NCBI RefSeq assembly: GCF_017830045.1
Contig: NZ_JAEDXU010000005.1
Coordinates: 220,976 to 284,975 of the forward strand
Source: Enterococcus larvae
GTDB taxonomy: Bacteria; Bacillota; Bacilli; Lactobacillales; Enterococcaceae
Direction: 5' to 3'
Length of the DNA stretch: 64,000 nucleotides
The stretch's first letter is position 1. Every line of letters begins with the position of its first letter. A program made the translations under genes and the position numbers. The notes under the pieces were generated by a model. It was not told the DNA's origin. It ran no database searches and was given only the letters and a program-made list of their open reading frames with translations. Below are positions 36,747 to 46,940 of this stretch, piece by piece.

Positions 36747-37682
36747 CTAAAGTTCTTCTACAAGTATTTGGTCAAAATAGTCATTGAATTTATCGATGTT
36801 GATCGTTCCTGTCTGGGCTTCTAAAGTATTAAGCAGTCCGGTGGTCATTCCGGTTTTTAGTAGATCTGGTAATGATTTCTTTTGGTACAGTGCAGCTGCC
36901 ATTCCAGCCAGTGAAGAATCACCGGAGCCAACAGGACTGACTGCCTGTATTTTCGGAAGGGAAGCCTTATAATAGCTATTGCCATGCTTGATCAGAGCAC
37001 CCGCTGCACCTAATGTGACGACGATATAGGCGACACCTTCAAATATAGGGTTTTGAAGATAGCGCATCAGTGTCTCTGTTTCACAGCTAGGTTCTACCTG
37101 CAGAAGTTCGGCAATTTCATGGTGATTTGGTTTGATAAGGTAAGGTTTGTCCTTTCCAGTTAATGCCTGCTGAAGGTAGGTACCAGATGAATCCAGCAAA
37201 ACGTTACAGTTGACTTCGGCTGCTTGAGAAATCAGCACTTGATAAAAGTTATCAGGGAATCCTTTTGGGAGGCTGCCTGAGATAGTGATTAGTTCTGTTT
37301 CTGCTTTTAATAGCGCTGCAAAGTGTTCCAAAAATCGACTGATTTCATCATCTGTTATGGTAGGACCCGATTCTAAAATTTCTGTCTGTTTATTTTCGGA
37401 TAATACCGCAATACAATTACGTGTTTCCCCAGTACAGGAAGAAAAAGAATGCTGAATACCCAGCTGATCTAGCCCATCCTTCAGTAGCTCACCAGTATGA
37501 CCGCCTAAAAAACCGGTAGCTGTTACTGGAATATTCAACTGATGAAGCACTCTGGTAACGTTCAGACCTTTCCCGCCAGGTGTTTTGGTGACTTGATTTG
37601 TTCGGTTGACAGTATCCAGTTGAAAGCTGTCAATGAAGTAAGAGATGTCAATCGAGGGATTAAGGGTCACAGTTAATAGCAT
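36747..37682 (-). CDS. lacC: Tagatose-6-phosphate kinase
   Basis: A PfkB-family kinase making tagatose 1,6-bisphosphate. 311 residues with the opening TVTLNPSIDISYFID, TPGGKGLNVTRVLHQL (PfkB signature 1) and the C-terminal VSPVGSGDSSLAG with the catalytic aspartate. AAAGGAGAG precedes the ATG. It lies 12 bp before lacD. Confidence 0.95.
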   Translation of the reverse strand: MLLTVTLNPSIDISYFIDSFQLDTVNRTNQVTKTPGGKGLNVTRVLHQLNIPVTATGFLGGHTGELLKDGLDQLGIQHSFSSCTGETRNCIAVLSENKQTEILESGPTITDDEISRFLEHFAALLKAETELITISGSLPKGFPDNFYQVLISQAAEVNCNVLLDSSGTYLQQALTGKDKPYLIKPNHHEIAELLQVEPSCETETLMRYLQNPIFEGVAYIVVTLGAAGALIKHGNSYYKASLPKIQAVSPVGSGDSSLAGMAAALYQKKSLPDLLKTGMTTGLLNTLEAQTGTINIDKFNDYFDQILVEEL

Positions 37683-37698
37683 GGATGGCTCTCCTTTC

Positions 37699-38217
37699 CT
37701 AGTCAGTGTATTCTCCGCGATCCCATTTTTTCAGAAACTCATCAAAAATATGCTCATCAGCAATTGCTTCTCCCTGAGTTGTTTCAATCTCTTGGATTTT
37801 TTTGATGAGCTGTTTATTTTCAGGTGTCGGCTGATAGTCTGTTTTCAGAAATTCCTGAATGATATCACACAGCAAGAGCTCTCCGATGATTTTTCCGCCA
37901 AAGGCAATAACGTTAGCATCTAACTCTTTTCTCGCATAAACAGCGGTAGACATATCTCTAACTAGCGCTGCACGTATTCCGGGTACTTTATTCACCGCAT
38001 TTGTTATACCGACCCCTGTCCCGCAAATGGTAACGCCCATATCTGCTCGACCTGAGCTGACCAGCAACCCAACCTTTCTTCCGTAGATAGGGTAGTGGGT
38101 TCGAGAGAAGTCGTAGGTTCCGACATCTAAAACCTCATGTCCTTGGCTTTTTAAAAAATCTGAAACGGCAATCTTTGTATCTGTGACAATATGATCACAG
38201 CCAATAGCAATCTTCAT
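37699..38217 (-). CDS. lacB: Galactose-6-phosphate isomerase subunit LacB
   Basis: The larger subunit of the LacAB isomerase (galactose 6-phosphate to tagatose 6-phosphate), RpiB fold. 172 residues with [15 protein letters not shown] and the active-site loop [32 protein letters not shown] precedes the ATG. Confidence 0.96.
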   Translation of the reverse strand: MKIAIGCDHIVTDTKIAVSDFLKSQGHEVLDVGTYDFSRTHYPIYGRKVGLLVSSGRADMGVTICGTGVGITNAVNKVPGIRAALVRDMSTAVYARKELDANVIAFGGKIIGELLLCDIIQEFLKTDYQPTPENKQLIKKIQEIETTQGEAIADEHIFDEFLKKWDRGEYTD

Positions 38218-38228
38218 TCTTCTTCCTC

Positions 38229-38657
38229 CTAAAACATTTTATTGAGCATATCTACACGGATTTGGTGGCGTCCGCCTTCGTAATGTGAAGTTAGGAAAGC
38301 GTAAACAATATTTTTTGCGAGATCTGTACCGACAATGCCGCTGCCGATCGTGATGATTCGAGAATTGTTATGTTCACGAGTCATATAAGCAGAGCGCTCA
38401 TCAGAGACCTCAGCAGCAATTATCCCTTGGTGCTTAACCGCAGTCATGAAGCTGCCAGCTCCATAACGATCGAATAGGATACCAAATGCTTCCTCATTTT
38501 CCTTGATTTTTTCGACAACTCTTGTAGTTGAATCGATGAAATCAAGCGTTTCTGAAGTGGTTGTGTCCACAACATCAAAGCCCTTTTCCTTTAAGAAAGA
38601 ATGAATCATGTCTTTCATTTGCGTTCCTTCTTTGTCTGCACCAATTATTACTTGCAT
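38229..38657 (-). CDS. lacA: Galactose-6-phosphate isomerase subunit LacA
   Basis: 142 residues, RpiB fold, opening [16 protein letters not shown], with [20 protein letters not shown] in place of the thiol-containing loop. The ATG at 38657 follows AGGAGGAACAAGTG; a GTG directly before it is possible. Works with LacB. Confidence 0.95.
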   Translation of the reverse strand: MQVIIGADKEGTQMKDMIHSFLKEKGFDVVDTTTSETLDFIDSTTRVVEKIKENEEAFGILFDRYGAGSFMTAVKHQGIIAAEVSDERSAYMTREHNNSRIITIGSGIVGTDLAKNIVYAFLTSHYEGGRHQIRVDMLNKMF

Positions 38658-38669
38658 CACTTGTTCCTC

Positions 38670-39428
38670 CTAGTTGATAATTTGGATGATTTTTTCATAT
38701 TTTGTAAACATTTCCTCTGGAATCGTGTGGTCTGTGATTAGATAATCTGCATCTGATAGAGAATAAAATTTATAAAAATCCTGTTTATCCAGTTTGAAAT
38801 GATCGGCGATAATATATTTTGTGTGAGCGCTTTGCAAGATTGTTCGTTGGGTAACACCTTCATCTTCATTTGAATTTGTCACAAAGTTGTCCAAGATCCC
38901 GTTTACACCAATAAAGGCCTTATGAACTTGGATGCTTGCAACTGTATCATTGGCGATAGTACCAACAAAAGCCCCAGTTTTTGAGCGGTAAGAACCGCCA
39001 ATCAGTACTAATTCGAAGCGACTGTCATTTTTGAATTTATCAAAAACATGGATTGAATTCGTAATGATTTTTGCAAAGTCGCAGGTCAGGTGATCGTAAA
39101 CCAGCTCAATGGTTGTACCAGGACCCAAAAAGACAGTGTCGCCTGTCTCAATTTGTGCGGCAATATTTTTAGCAACCTCTTCTTTTTCGGATAAATGGAT
39201 GTTTTTCTTTTCAATATGGCTTAGCTCCATGAGTGTGAGGTCATTGTTCTTAGCTGCTTTTGCGCCTCCGTGTACACGAATCAATTTACCCTGTTGTTCA
39301 AGCTCCTTCAGATCTCTTCGAACAGTCATTTCTGTTACATTGATCTTTTCGGTGATTTCACTGACCTTCAAAAATTCCTTTTTATCTAAAAGATCAAGCA
39401 GAGCTTTTTGACGTTCTTCCTTTATCAA
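38670..39428 (-). CDS. lacR: Lactose operon repressor, DeoR family
   Basis: 252 residues from a TTG that follows AAGGAGGAGTTAGA. The N-terminal HTH (KVSEITEKINVTEMTVRRDL) is followed by RVHGGAKAA and a DeoR-C sugar-phosphate domain. LacR is relieved by tagatose 6-phosphate in relatives. It is the first gene of the minus-strand operon and is divergent from lacFEG. Confidence 0.93.
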   Translation of the reverse strand: MIKEERQKALLDLLDKKEFLKVSEITEKINVTEMTVRRDLKELEQQGKLIRVHGGAKAAKNNDLTLMELSHIEKKNIHLSEKEEVAKNIAAQIETGDTVFLGPGTTIELVYDHLTCDFAKIITNSIHVFDKFKNDSRFELVLIGGSYRSKTGAFVGTIANDTVASIQVHKAFIGVNGILDNFVTNSNEDEGVTQRTILQSAHTKYIIADHFKLDKQDFYKFYSLSDADYLITDHTIPEEMFTKYEKIIQIIN

Positions 39429-39458
39429 ATCTAACTCCTCCTTAATAATTGTTTTAAA

Positions 39459-39588
39459 ATGTTCGTTAATGTTTAAATAGAACTTATCATCTATTTTCCT
39501 TTATGTCAATGGAAAATCTTTTTGTTTTTCAAAAGAATTGTATTGACATATCTATGAAAGCGGTATATCATTTGTTTGTAACGAACAT
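39459..39588. promoter_or_regulatory. Divergent lac control region: twin LacR operators, promoter, cre-like site
   Basis: TAACGAACAT occurs at 39579-39588 and, in inverted orientation, at 39459-39468, centres 120 bp apart. Further AACAAA/GAACA half-sites follow the right copy. The plus-strand promoter is TTGACA (39543-39548), a 17-bp spacer and TATCAT (39566-39571). ATGAAAGCGG inside the spacer resembles half of a cre site. The right operator overlaps the transcription start of lacFEG. The left one lies just before lacR. Confidence 0.75.
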
Positions 39589-39624
39589 AAATGAACAAAA
39601 ACAAACATAAAGTGAGGGTGTACT

Positions 39625-39933
39625 ATGAATAAAGAAGAAGCAGCAATGGTTGGTTTTGAAGTCGTGGCTTTTGCAGGGGAAGCTCGTTCCAAGTTAATGG
39701 AAGCATTAAGTGAGGCGGAAAAAGGAAATTTTGCAGATGCAGATCGTTTAGTAGAAGAAGCAAATACAAGCTTGATTGAAGCACATAAATCACAGACACA
39801 GATGTTGGCAGCTGAAGCTAGAGGAGAGTCAATAGAGGTAGGGTTCATCATGGTTCATGCACAGGATCATTTGATGACGACTATGTTATTGAAGGATACT
39901 ATCAAGCATTTGTTCAATATTTATAAGAAATAG
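39625..39933 (+). CDS. lacF: PTS lactose-specific EIIA
   Basis: 102 residues, a trimeric helical EIIA of the lactose/cellobiose family. The phosphorylated histidine is H78 in IMVHAQDHLM. It passes phosphate from HPr to LacE. It is preceded by GTGAGGGTGT and is the first gene of the plus-strand lac operon. Confidence 0.96.
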   Translation: MNKEEAAMVGFEVVAFAGEARSKLMEALSEAEKGNFADADRLVEEANTSLIEAHKSQTQMLAAEARGESIEVGFIMVHAQDHLMTTMLLKDTIKHLFNIYKK

Positions 39934-39957
39934 CCGAAAGAAGAAAGGAGTTTTACC

Positions 39958-41628
39958 ATGAATGTATTAGTTTCTCGGATTGAAAAAATGAAACCAACGT
40001 TCGAAAAGATATCGAACAATCCTTATTTGCGGGCAATTAGAGATGGATTTATCAGCCTGATTCCTGTTATTTTGTTTTCAAGTATTTTTCTTCTTGTTGC
40101 CTATGTTCCTAATATTTTTGATTTCTATTGGAGTGGGGAAACAGAAGCAGTCATTATGAAGGCCTACAATTATTCCATGGGGATCTTAGGTTTGCTGATG
40201 TCATCTACTGTGGCGAAAAGCTTGACGGACAACTTCAATAGTAAGTTACCGAAAACCAATCAGATCAACACTGTTTCTACAACGGTAGCAGCTATTATTT
40301 CTTTCTTACTACTTGGTGTTGACCCACTTGAAGGCGGATTTGCAACTGGCTATATGGGAACAAAAGGGTTATTGACAGCCTTCGTTGTGGGTTTCGTCGT
40401 ACCGAATATTTATCGACTATGTATCAAGAACAATATCACCGTGAAGATGCCGGAAGAAGTTCCCGGAAATATTTCTCAGACCTTCAAGGATTTGATTCCT
40501 ATGACGCTCTCTGTTGTTTTCTTCTGGTTATTTGATCTTGGGTTTAGAAATCTTGTTGGAACGAACTTTTCTGAGAAAATCATCGAATTGTTCCAGCCGA
40601 TATTTAGTGCTGCCGACGGCTATCTGGGTTTGGCTCTGATTTTTGGTGCAATGGCCTTCTTCTGGTTTGTTGGGATTCATGGACCGTCTATTGTTGAGCC
40701 TGCTGTGGCGGCTATCTATATTACTAATGTGGAAACTAATCTGCAGCTGTATCAAAACGGCGAGCATGCTAACCGTATTTTATCTCAAGGTACACAGTAC
40801 TTTGTTGCTACTCTGGGAGGAACTGGAGCAACACTGGTGATTACACTGATGTTTGCTTTTCTGGCAAGATCCAAGCAATTAAGGACGATTGGGCGAGCAT
40901 CCTCTGTGCCGGTTTTATTTGGTGTCAATGAGCCAATGTTGTTTGGCGCACCAATCGTGTTGAACCCGATTTTCTTTATTCCATTTATTTTGACACCAAT
41001 CTTGAATGTCTGGCTGTTCAAATTCTTTGTGGATGTATTGGGAATGAATGGGTTTATCTACAATCTGCCATGGACGACTCCCGGACCACTAGGTTTGATC
41101 ATGGGTACGGGGTTCGCTTTTCAGGCAATTATTTTGATGCTGGTTCTGTTAGTTGTTGATTTTCTTGTGTATTTCCCATTCTTTAAGGCGTATGATAATG
41201 AGCTGTTGGAAAAGGAAAGAACACAAGAAAGTGAAGTAGTGGAAGAGAAGCTGGAAGCAGCGGAAGAGCAAGCTGTAACAGCGGCCGCGGCTGAGGCAAT
41301 GGCAGATACAAAAACAGAAAAGAAAATTCTTGTATTATGTGCCAATGGTGCAACAAGTGCGATGTTGGCAAATGCCATCAAAAAGGGCGCAAAGCAAAAG
41401 GATATACCGCTGGATTCTACAGCTATGGCCTATGGTCAGCATAAAGACTTGATTGGTGAGTTCGATTTGATTATTCTGGCACCTCAGATGGCATCCATGC
41501 TTGGGGAACTAGAGGAAGATGTCAAGGGCTATAAAACGAAGGCAGTTTCTACCTCTGGTGCGGAGTATGTTGCATTGGCTCGAACACCTGAACAGGCGTT
41601 GAATTTTGTATTTGAAACGTTGGCATAA
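39958..41628 (+). CDS. lacE: PTS lactose-specific EIICB
   Basis: 556 residues. The membrane EIIC domain (about 1-410, 8-10 helices, with FFWFVGIHGPSIVEP and FGVNEPMLFGAPIVLNP) is joined by an acidic/Ala-rich linker (about 415-450) to a cytoplasmic EIIB. The phospho-cysteine is C461 in ILVLCANGATSAML. It imports lactose as lactose 6-phosphate. Confidence 0.96.
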   Translation: MNVLVSRIEKMKPTFEKISNNPYLRAIRDGFISLIPVILFSSIFLLVAYVPNIFDFYWSGETEAVIMKAYNYSMGILGLLMSSTVAKSLTDNFNSKLPKTNQINTVSTTVAAIISFLLLGVDPLEGGFATGYMGTKGLLTAFVVGFVVPNIYRLCIKNNITVKMPEEVPGNISQTFKDLIPMTLSVVFFWLFDLGFRNLVGTNFSEKIIELFQPIFSAADGYLGLALIFGAMAFFWFVGIHGPSIVEPAVAAIYITNVETNLQLYQNGEHANRILSQGTQYFVATLGGTGATLVITLMFAFLARSKQLRTIGRASSVPVLFGVNEPMLFGAPIVLNPIFFIPFILTPILNVWLFKFFVDVLGMNGFIYNLPWTTPGPLGLIMGTGFAFQAIILMLVLLVVDFLVYFPFFKAYDNELLEKERTQESEVVEEKLEAAEEQAVTAAAAEAMADTKTEKKILVLCANGATSAMLANAIKKGAKQKDIPLDSTAMAYGQHKDLIGEFDLIILAPQMASMLGELEEDVKGYKTKAVSTSGAEYVALARTPEQALNFVFETLA

Positions 41629-41666
41629 TACCACGTGCTGACAGAATAAATAAAAAGGAGTCTATC

Positions 41667-43070
41667 ATGCAGAAATTTCCGAAGAACTTTATATTTGGTG
41701 CGGCAACTGCGGCGTATCAAGCAGAAGGAGCAACGCAAGTCGATGGTAAAGGAAAGACTTACTGGGACGATTACTTGGAGGAACAGGGAGTGTTTGATCC
41801 GAGTACAGCCAGTGACTTTTACCATAAATATAGAGAGGATATTGAACAGGCACATGCCTTTGGTATAAACGGCATTCGAATTTCAATTGCCTGGACGAGA
41901 CTCTTTCCTGAAGGAAAAGGTGCCCCGAATCAGTCTGGTGTAAGCTACTATCATGATTTGATCGATGCTTGTCTGGCACAGGGTGTAGAACCATTTGTTA
42001 CGCTGCATCACTTTGATACCCCAGCCCCTCTATACAAGAAAGGGGATTGGCTTTCTTCTGAAATGATTGAAGCATATGTTGCTTTTTCTGACTTTTGCTT
42101 CAAAGAATATGGGCATAAGGTAAATTATTGGATCACGATCAACGAACCGTGGTCAGTTGTAGCCGGTCAGTATATTATTGGTCATTTTCCACCGAATATT
42201 CATTATGATATCCCGAAAGCGATCCAGTCGATGCATAACATGATGGTCGCACATGCAAGGGTAGTGAAACTATACAAAGAACAGGGATATTCAGGTGAAA
42301 TCGGGATTGTTCATATTTTGGAATCGAAATATCCAATCAGTGAGCTTCCAGAGGATCAAGATGCGGCTGTAAGGGAGCATATTCTAGCTAATCGTTTTAT
42401 GCTGGATGCAACATTCACTGGCACGTATTCGGCTGAAGTGATGAATGTTATCGAAGATATTCTGAAGAAGAACCAAGGGGAATTAAGGACAGAACCGAGG
42501 GACTTTGAGTATCTGAGCTATGCGGCCGATAAGATTGACTTCTTAGGTATCAACTATTATGCCAGCCATTTTCTAAAGGCATATGATGGAGAAAGCATGA
42601 TCCATCATAATGGCACAGGGGAAAAAGGCAGCAGCGTCTTTGCGCTAAAGGGAATTGGTGAACGTGTCAACAATCCGTTGATTCCTACAACAGATTGGGA
42701 CTGGCCGATTTTCCCGCAAGGGCTGGAAGACATGCTGGTATCTATCAAAGAGATGTATCCGAATTATAAAAAAATCTATGTGACGGAAAACGGTATGGGA
42801 GATAAGGATGTACTGATAGAAGAGACGGTTCAGGATGATGCAAGAATCGATTATGTCCGTCAACACTTGGCAGCAATCTTGAAGGCTGTTGCACGTGGCG
42901 TAAATGTTCAAGGGTACTTTATCTGGTCCTTGATGGATGTCTTTTCATGGACAAACGGCTACAATAAACGTTATGGTTTATTTTATGTGAATTTTGAGAC
43001 ACAGGAAAGATATCCTAAAAAGAGTGCTTACTGGTATAAGGAAATGGCAATGAAGAATGAACTGGTATAA
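41667..43070 (+). CDS. lacG: 6-phospho-beta-galactosidase (GH1)
   Basis: 467 residues. It hydrolyses lactose 6-phosphate to glucose and galactose 6-phosphate. The acid/base is E160 in TINEPW, the nucleophile is in YVTENGMGDKD, and the phosphate-binding loop WTNGYNKRYGLFYV is near the end. AAAAAGGAGTC precedes the ATG. Third gene of lacFEG, closed by a terminator. Confidence 0.95.
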   Translation: MQKFPKNFIFGAATAAYQAEGATQVDGKGKTYWDDYLEEQGVFDPSTASDFYHKYREDIEQAHAFGINGIRISIAWTRLFPEGKGAPNQSGVSYYHDLIDACLAQGVEPFVTLHHFDTPAPLYKKGDWLSSEMIEAYVAFSDFCFKEYGHKVNYWITINEPWSVVAGQYIIGHFPPNIHYDIPKAIQSMHNMMVAHARVVKLYKEQGYSGEIGIVHILESKYPISELPEDQDAAVREHILANRFMLDATFTGTYSAEVMNVIEDILKKNQGELRTEPRDFEYLSYAADKIDFLGINYYASHFLKAYDGESMIHHNGTGEKGSSVFALKGIGERVNNPLIPTTDWDWPIFPQGLEDMLVSIKEMYPNYKKIYVTENGMGDKDVLIEETVQDDARIDYVRQHLAAILKAVARGVNVQGYFIWSLMDVFSWTNGYNKRYGLFYVNFETQERYPKKSAYWYKEMAMKNELV

Positions 43071-43082
43071 AGCTGATAAATG

Positions 43083-43131
43083 AAAAATGGACACACAGAG
43101 ACAAGCTTTGCTGCTCTGTGTGTCCATTTTT
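43083..43131. terminator. Bidirectional terminator after lacG
   Basis: An 18-bp perfect stem pairs 43083-43100 (AAAAATGGACACACAGAG) with 43114-43131. It serves convergent lacG and the minus-strand phospho-beta-glucosidase. Confidence 0.92.
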
Positions 43132-43156
43132 ATCTTGCTTCATGCATTCCAGCAGA

Positions 43157-44548
<1,392 letters not shown>

Positions 44549-44620
44549 TCATCCTTTCGATTCTGTGATATAGATAAACAATAAGACATGGGAATGTTCC
44601 CATGTCAAGAAGTAATCTTA

Positions 44621-45946
44621 TTAACTTTCTTCAGCGATTTCAATTTCCATTTCTTCGTCGTATGCTTTCTCGCCTTCGACCTCGATTCTATAAGCTTTTA
44701 GGTCTTCCATCTTGAAGAATGGGTAGTATAGACCGAAGCTAAGAAGAATCTGAACAACCTGAAGCAGTGCGCCGCGCCAACCTGAAAGCAGGAATCCGGC
44801 TACTACCGGCGGTGTTGTCCAAGGGAGTAGAATCCCATTCGTGATAGGAACTAAACCTGTTGCCATAGCAGAGTAAGCAATGATACACATCAAAAGCGGC
44901 GCAATGATAAATGGAATCAGCATAATCGGATTCAATACGATTGGGATACCAAATACTAAAGGCTCGTTGATATTGAAAATAGCTGGAGCAAATGACAGTT
45001 TACCCAGTGTTTTAAACTGAGAAGATTTTGCAAAAAACAGACAAGCGATTGCCAAACCAATCGTAGCACTTGAACCGCCTAGCTTGATAAAGTTTCCGTA
45101 AAATTGAGCATTGACGATATTTGGCAGTACATCTCCACGAGCAAAGGCTTCTGCATTTTCCACCGCTAAGGCTGTCCAAATCGGTGTCATAACAGCGCCG
45201 ATGATATTTGAACCATGAATACCAAAGGACCAAAGCAATGCTTCGAATAGAAGAACAATCAAAGTTGCCGGAAGAGAGCTTCCTAATGCAAGCAATGGTG
45301 TCTGCAGCACATTGAAGATGAAGTTCTGAGCTGTTTCAAACTCTGTAAAGGTAAAGCCGATTCGAATCAAGTTGAAAGCCACAATAACGAAAAAGCCGGG
45401 AATCAGAGCAGAAAAAGATTTCGATACATTTGACGGAACAGACTCCGGCATTTTGATTGTCCAGCCCTTTTGTGTGACCCAGCGGAAGATTTCCACTGCC
45501 AGGATCGCAGTGATCATTCCGACGAACAGGCCGGAAGCACCAAAGTTTCCAAGTGGCAGGAACATACTTCCTGATTCATCTGAAGTCAATGGTGTTAACA
45601 CAAGGAACGCAACAATGGCTATCGCCTGTGAGGAACCTCTGTCAACCTGATAGTGTTTTGCCAATTCACTGGCAATCCCCAGAATAACAAAGATCGTCAT
45701 AGCATTCATTGTCATGTTGTTTACTTGAAGGAATAAGTTCATCCAGTCATCACCGAAAACAGAAGCCATAAAGTTTAAATAGGCATCAGATGGTAATTGT
45801 GTAACTAATAGGAATAAGGAACCAATGATCAATAAGGGCATTGCAACAAAGAAACCATTTTTGATAGCGGATAGATACCGATTTGAGTCTAGTCTATAAG
45901 CGATGGGGCCTAATTTATCTTGTAAACCGTCCATAAATTTATTCAT
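44621..45946 (-). CDS. celB: PTS cellobiose-type EIIC
   Basis: 441 residues with about 10 membrane helices. Family features are SNRYLSAIKNGFFVAMPLLIIGS near the start, LLWSFGIHGSNIIG and FNINEPLVFGIPIVLNPIM. It is the channel of a lactose/cellobiose-family PTS. It overlaps the EIIB gene by 8 bp, so EIIA, EIIB and EIIC are coupled. AAAAGGAGG precedes the ATG. Confidence 0.92.
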   Translation of the reverse strand: MNKFMDGLQDKLGPIAYRLDSNRYLSAIKNGFFVAMPLLIIGSLFLLVTQLPSDAYLNFMASVFGDDWMNLFLQVNNMTMNAMTIFVILGIASELAKHYQVDRGSSQAIAIVAFLVLTPLTSDESGSMFLPLGNFGASGLFVGMITAILAVEIFRWVTQKGWTIKMPESVPSNVSKSFSALIPGFFVIVAFNLIRIGFTFTEFETAQNFIFNVLQTPLLALGSSLPATLIVLLFEALLWSFGIHGSNIIGAVMTPIWTALAVENAEAFARGDVLPNIVNAQFYGNFIKLGGSSATIGLAIACLFFAKSSQFKTLGKLSFAPAIFNINEPLVFGIPIVLNPIMLIPFIIAPLLMCIIAYSAMATGLVPITNGILLPWTTPPVVAGFLLSGWRGALLQVVQILLSFGLYYPFFKMEDLKAYRIEVEGEKAYDEEMEIEIAEES

Positions 45947-46262
45947 TTTTTTGTCCTCCTTTTAATAATGATAGGGCCATTTCTACTACTTTTGCTCCGT
46001 CCATTCGACCGTAGTCAATGATGGAAATTGTACTCACGACAAAGGAGCTTTCCTGATATTTTTCCTTGTATTTCTCCTCTAAAAAGGAAATTTGGGGACC
46101 TAACAGCAGGATATCTGTTTCAGACAAATGCTTTTCAAACTGTTTTTCCGGAACAGCGATAATTGCGACATCAATATTTTGAGCAGCGGCATATTTTTCC
46201 ATTTTGCTGACCAGAAGACTGGTTGACATTCCGGCAGCACAAGCGACAGTAATATTGATCAT
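45939..46262 (-). CDS. celA: PTS cellobiose-type EIIB
   Basis: 107 residues, cytoplasmic. The phospho-cysteine is C8 in ITVACAAGMSTSLLVSKM. It receives phosphate from the EIIA encoded 2 bp upstream and passes it to the sugar in EIIC. Confidence 0.93.
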   Translation of the reverse strand: MINITVACAAGMSTSLLVSKMEKYAAAQNIDVAIIAVPEKQFEKHLSETDILLLGPQISFLEEKYKEKYQESSFVVSTISIIDYGRMDGAKVVEMALSLLKGGQKNE

Positions 46263-46264
46263 CT

Positions 46265-46594
46265 TCAGATTCCTCCCTTATCTAAACGATGGTACAGCTG
46301 AATCATGCGATCCGCCATATCAATGGATGTGATGGCACTCATCAAATGATCTTGTCCGTGCATCAAAAGCAAAGGGGTAGGAAGAACAGTTTCCTCAAGA
46401 TGGTCCTGAGTCAGCAATGAATGATAATCATGAGCAGTGCTGAGGGCATCATGAGCCTGCTGCATCAAATCTTTTGACAGTTGATATTTTCCTTCGGCAG
46501 CCTGATCGACCGCCTGCATGGCTAAACTTCTAGCTGTTCCCCCCTGTAAGATCAAGCCAATAATCCAATCCTCCTCTACAAGTTTATTTTCCAT
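46265..46594 (-). CDS. celC: PTS cellobiose-type EIIA
   Basis: 109 residues, all-helical. The phosphorylated histidine is H79 in LLMHGQDHLM. It is the first gene of the operon, with AGGAGGGT before the ATG and a sigma-54 promoter about 38-54 bp upstream. Confidence 0.93.
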   Translation of the reverse strand: MENKLVEEDWIIGLILQGGTARSLAMQAVDQAAEGKYQLSKDLMQQAHDALSTAHDYHSLLTQDHLEETVLPTPLLLMHGQDHLMSAITSIDMADRMIQLYHRLDKGGI

Positions 46595-46631
46595 TACAAA
46601 CCCTCCTATCTAGCTGATTCATCTTTATATA

Positions 46632-46648
46632 AGCAAGATGTATGCCAA
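46632..46648 (-). promoter_or_regulatory. Sigma-54 (-24/-12) promoter of the PTS operon
   Basis: On the minus strand TTGGCATACATCTTGCT matches YTGGCACGNNNNTTGCW at nearly all fixed positions, with the required GG-N10-GC spacing. It lies about 40 bp before the EIIA gene. The neighbouring activator is of the sigma-54 type, which supports the call strongly. Confidence 0.88.
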
Positions 46649-46877
46649 AACACATGAAGCGGATAAAAATGTGTTTACTATAGAGAGATGGCAGCAGCTG
46701 AATCACTGAACTGTTTTTTTCTGTTGGTGGGTGCAAGGGGGAAGTGAACGCTGAAGCAGTAGGTTAACCAAAGAAAATTCATGACTTTTCAAATTGAATA
46801 AAAAAACTTGGAGATCCTGAGCAGCAGTTGTCAATAGCTGATGTGTTTTCCTCTTTGGAAAAAAATGAAACACATCA
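46648..46877. promoter_or_regulatory. Two inverted-repeat activator sites (UAS) for the PTS operon
   Basis: TGATGTGTTT (46839-46848) and AAACACATCA (46868-46877) form a perfect 10-bp inverted repeat. The same half-site recurs as AAACACAT (46648-46655) and ATGTGTTT (46669-46676), directly upstream of the -24 element. The distal pair lies about 200 bp upstream of the sigma-54 promoter, a normal distance for an enhancer-binding protein. Confidence 0.75.
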
Positions 46878-46890
46878 AAGCACATTGACC

Positions 46891-46918
46891 TTTACATTTT
46901 ATGAAAACCCTTTAAAAT
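46891..46918 (+). promoter_or_regulatory. Predicted promoter of the activator gene
   Basis: TTTACA (46891-46896), a 16-bp spacer and TAAAAT (46913-46918). This placement makes translation from the ATG at 46917 impossible on its transcript and supports the start at 46941. The distal UAS ends 13 bp before the -35 box, so the activator could also affect its own gene. Confidence 0.55.
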
Positions 46919-46940
46919 GGAAACAGAGAGAGGTGAAGAG

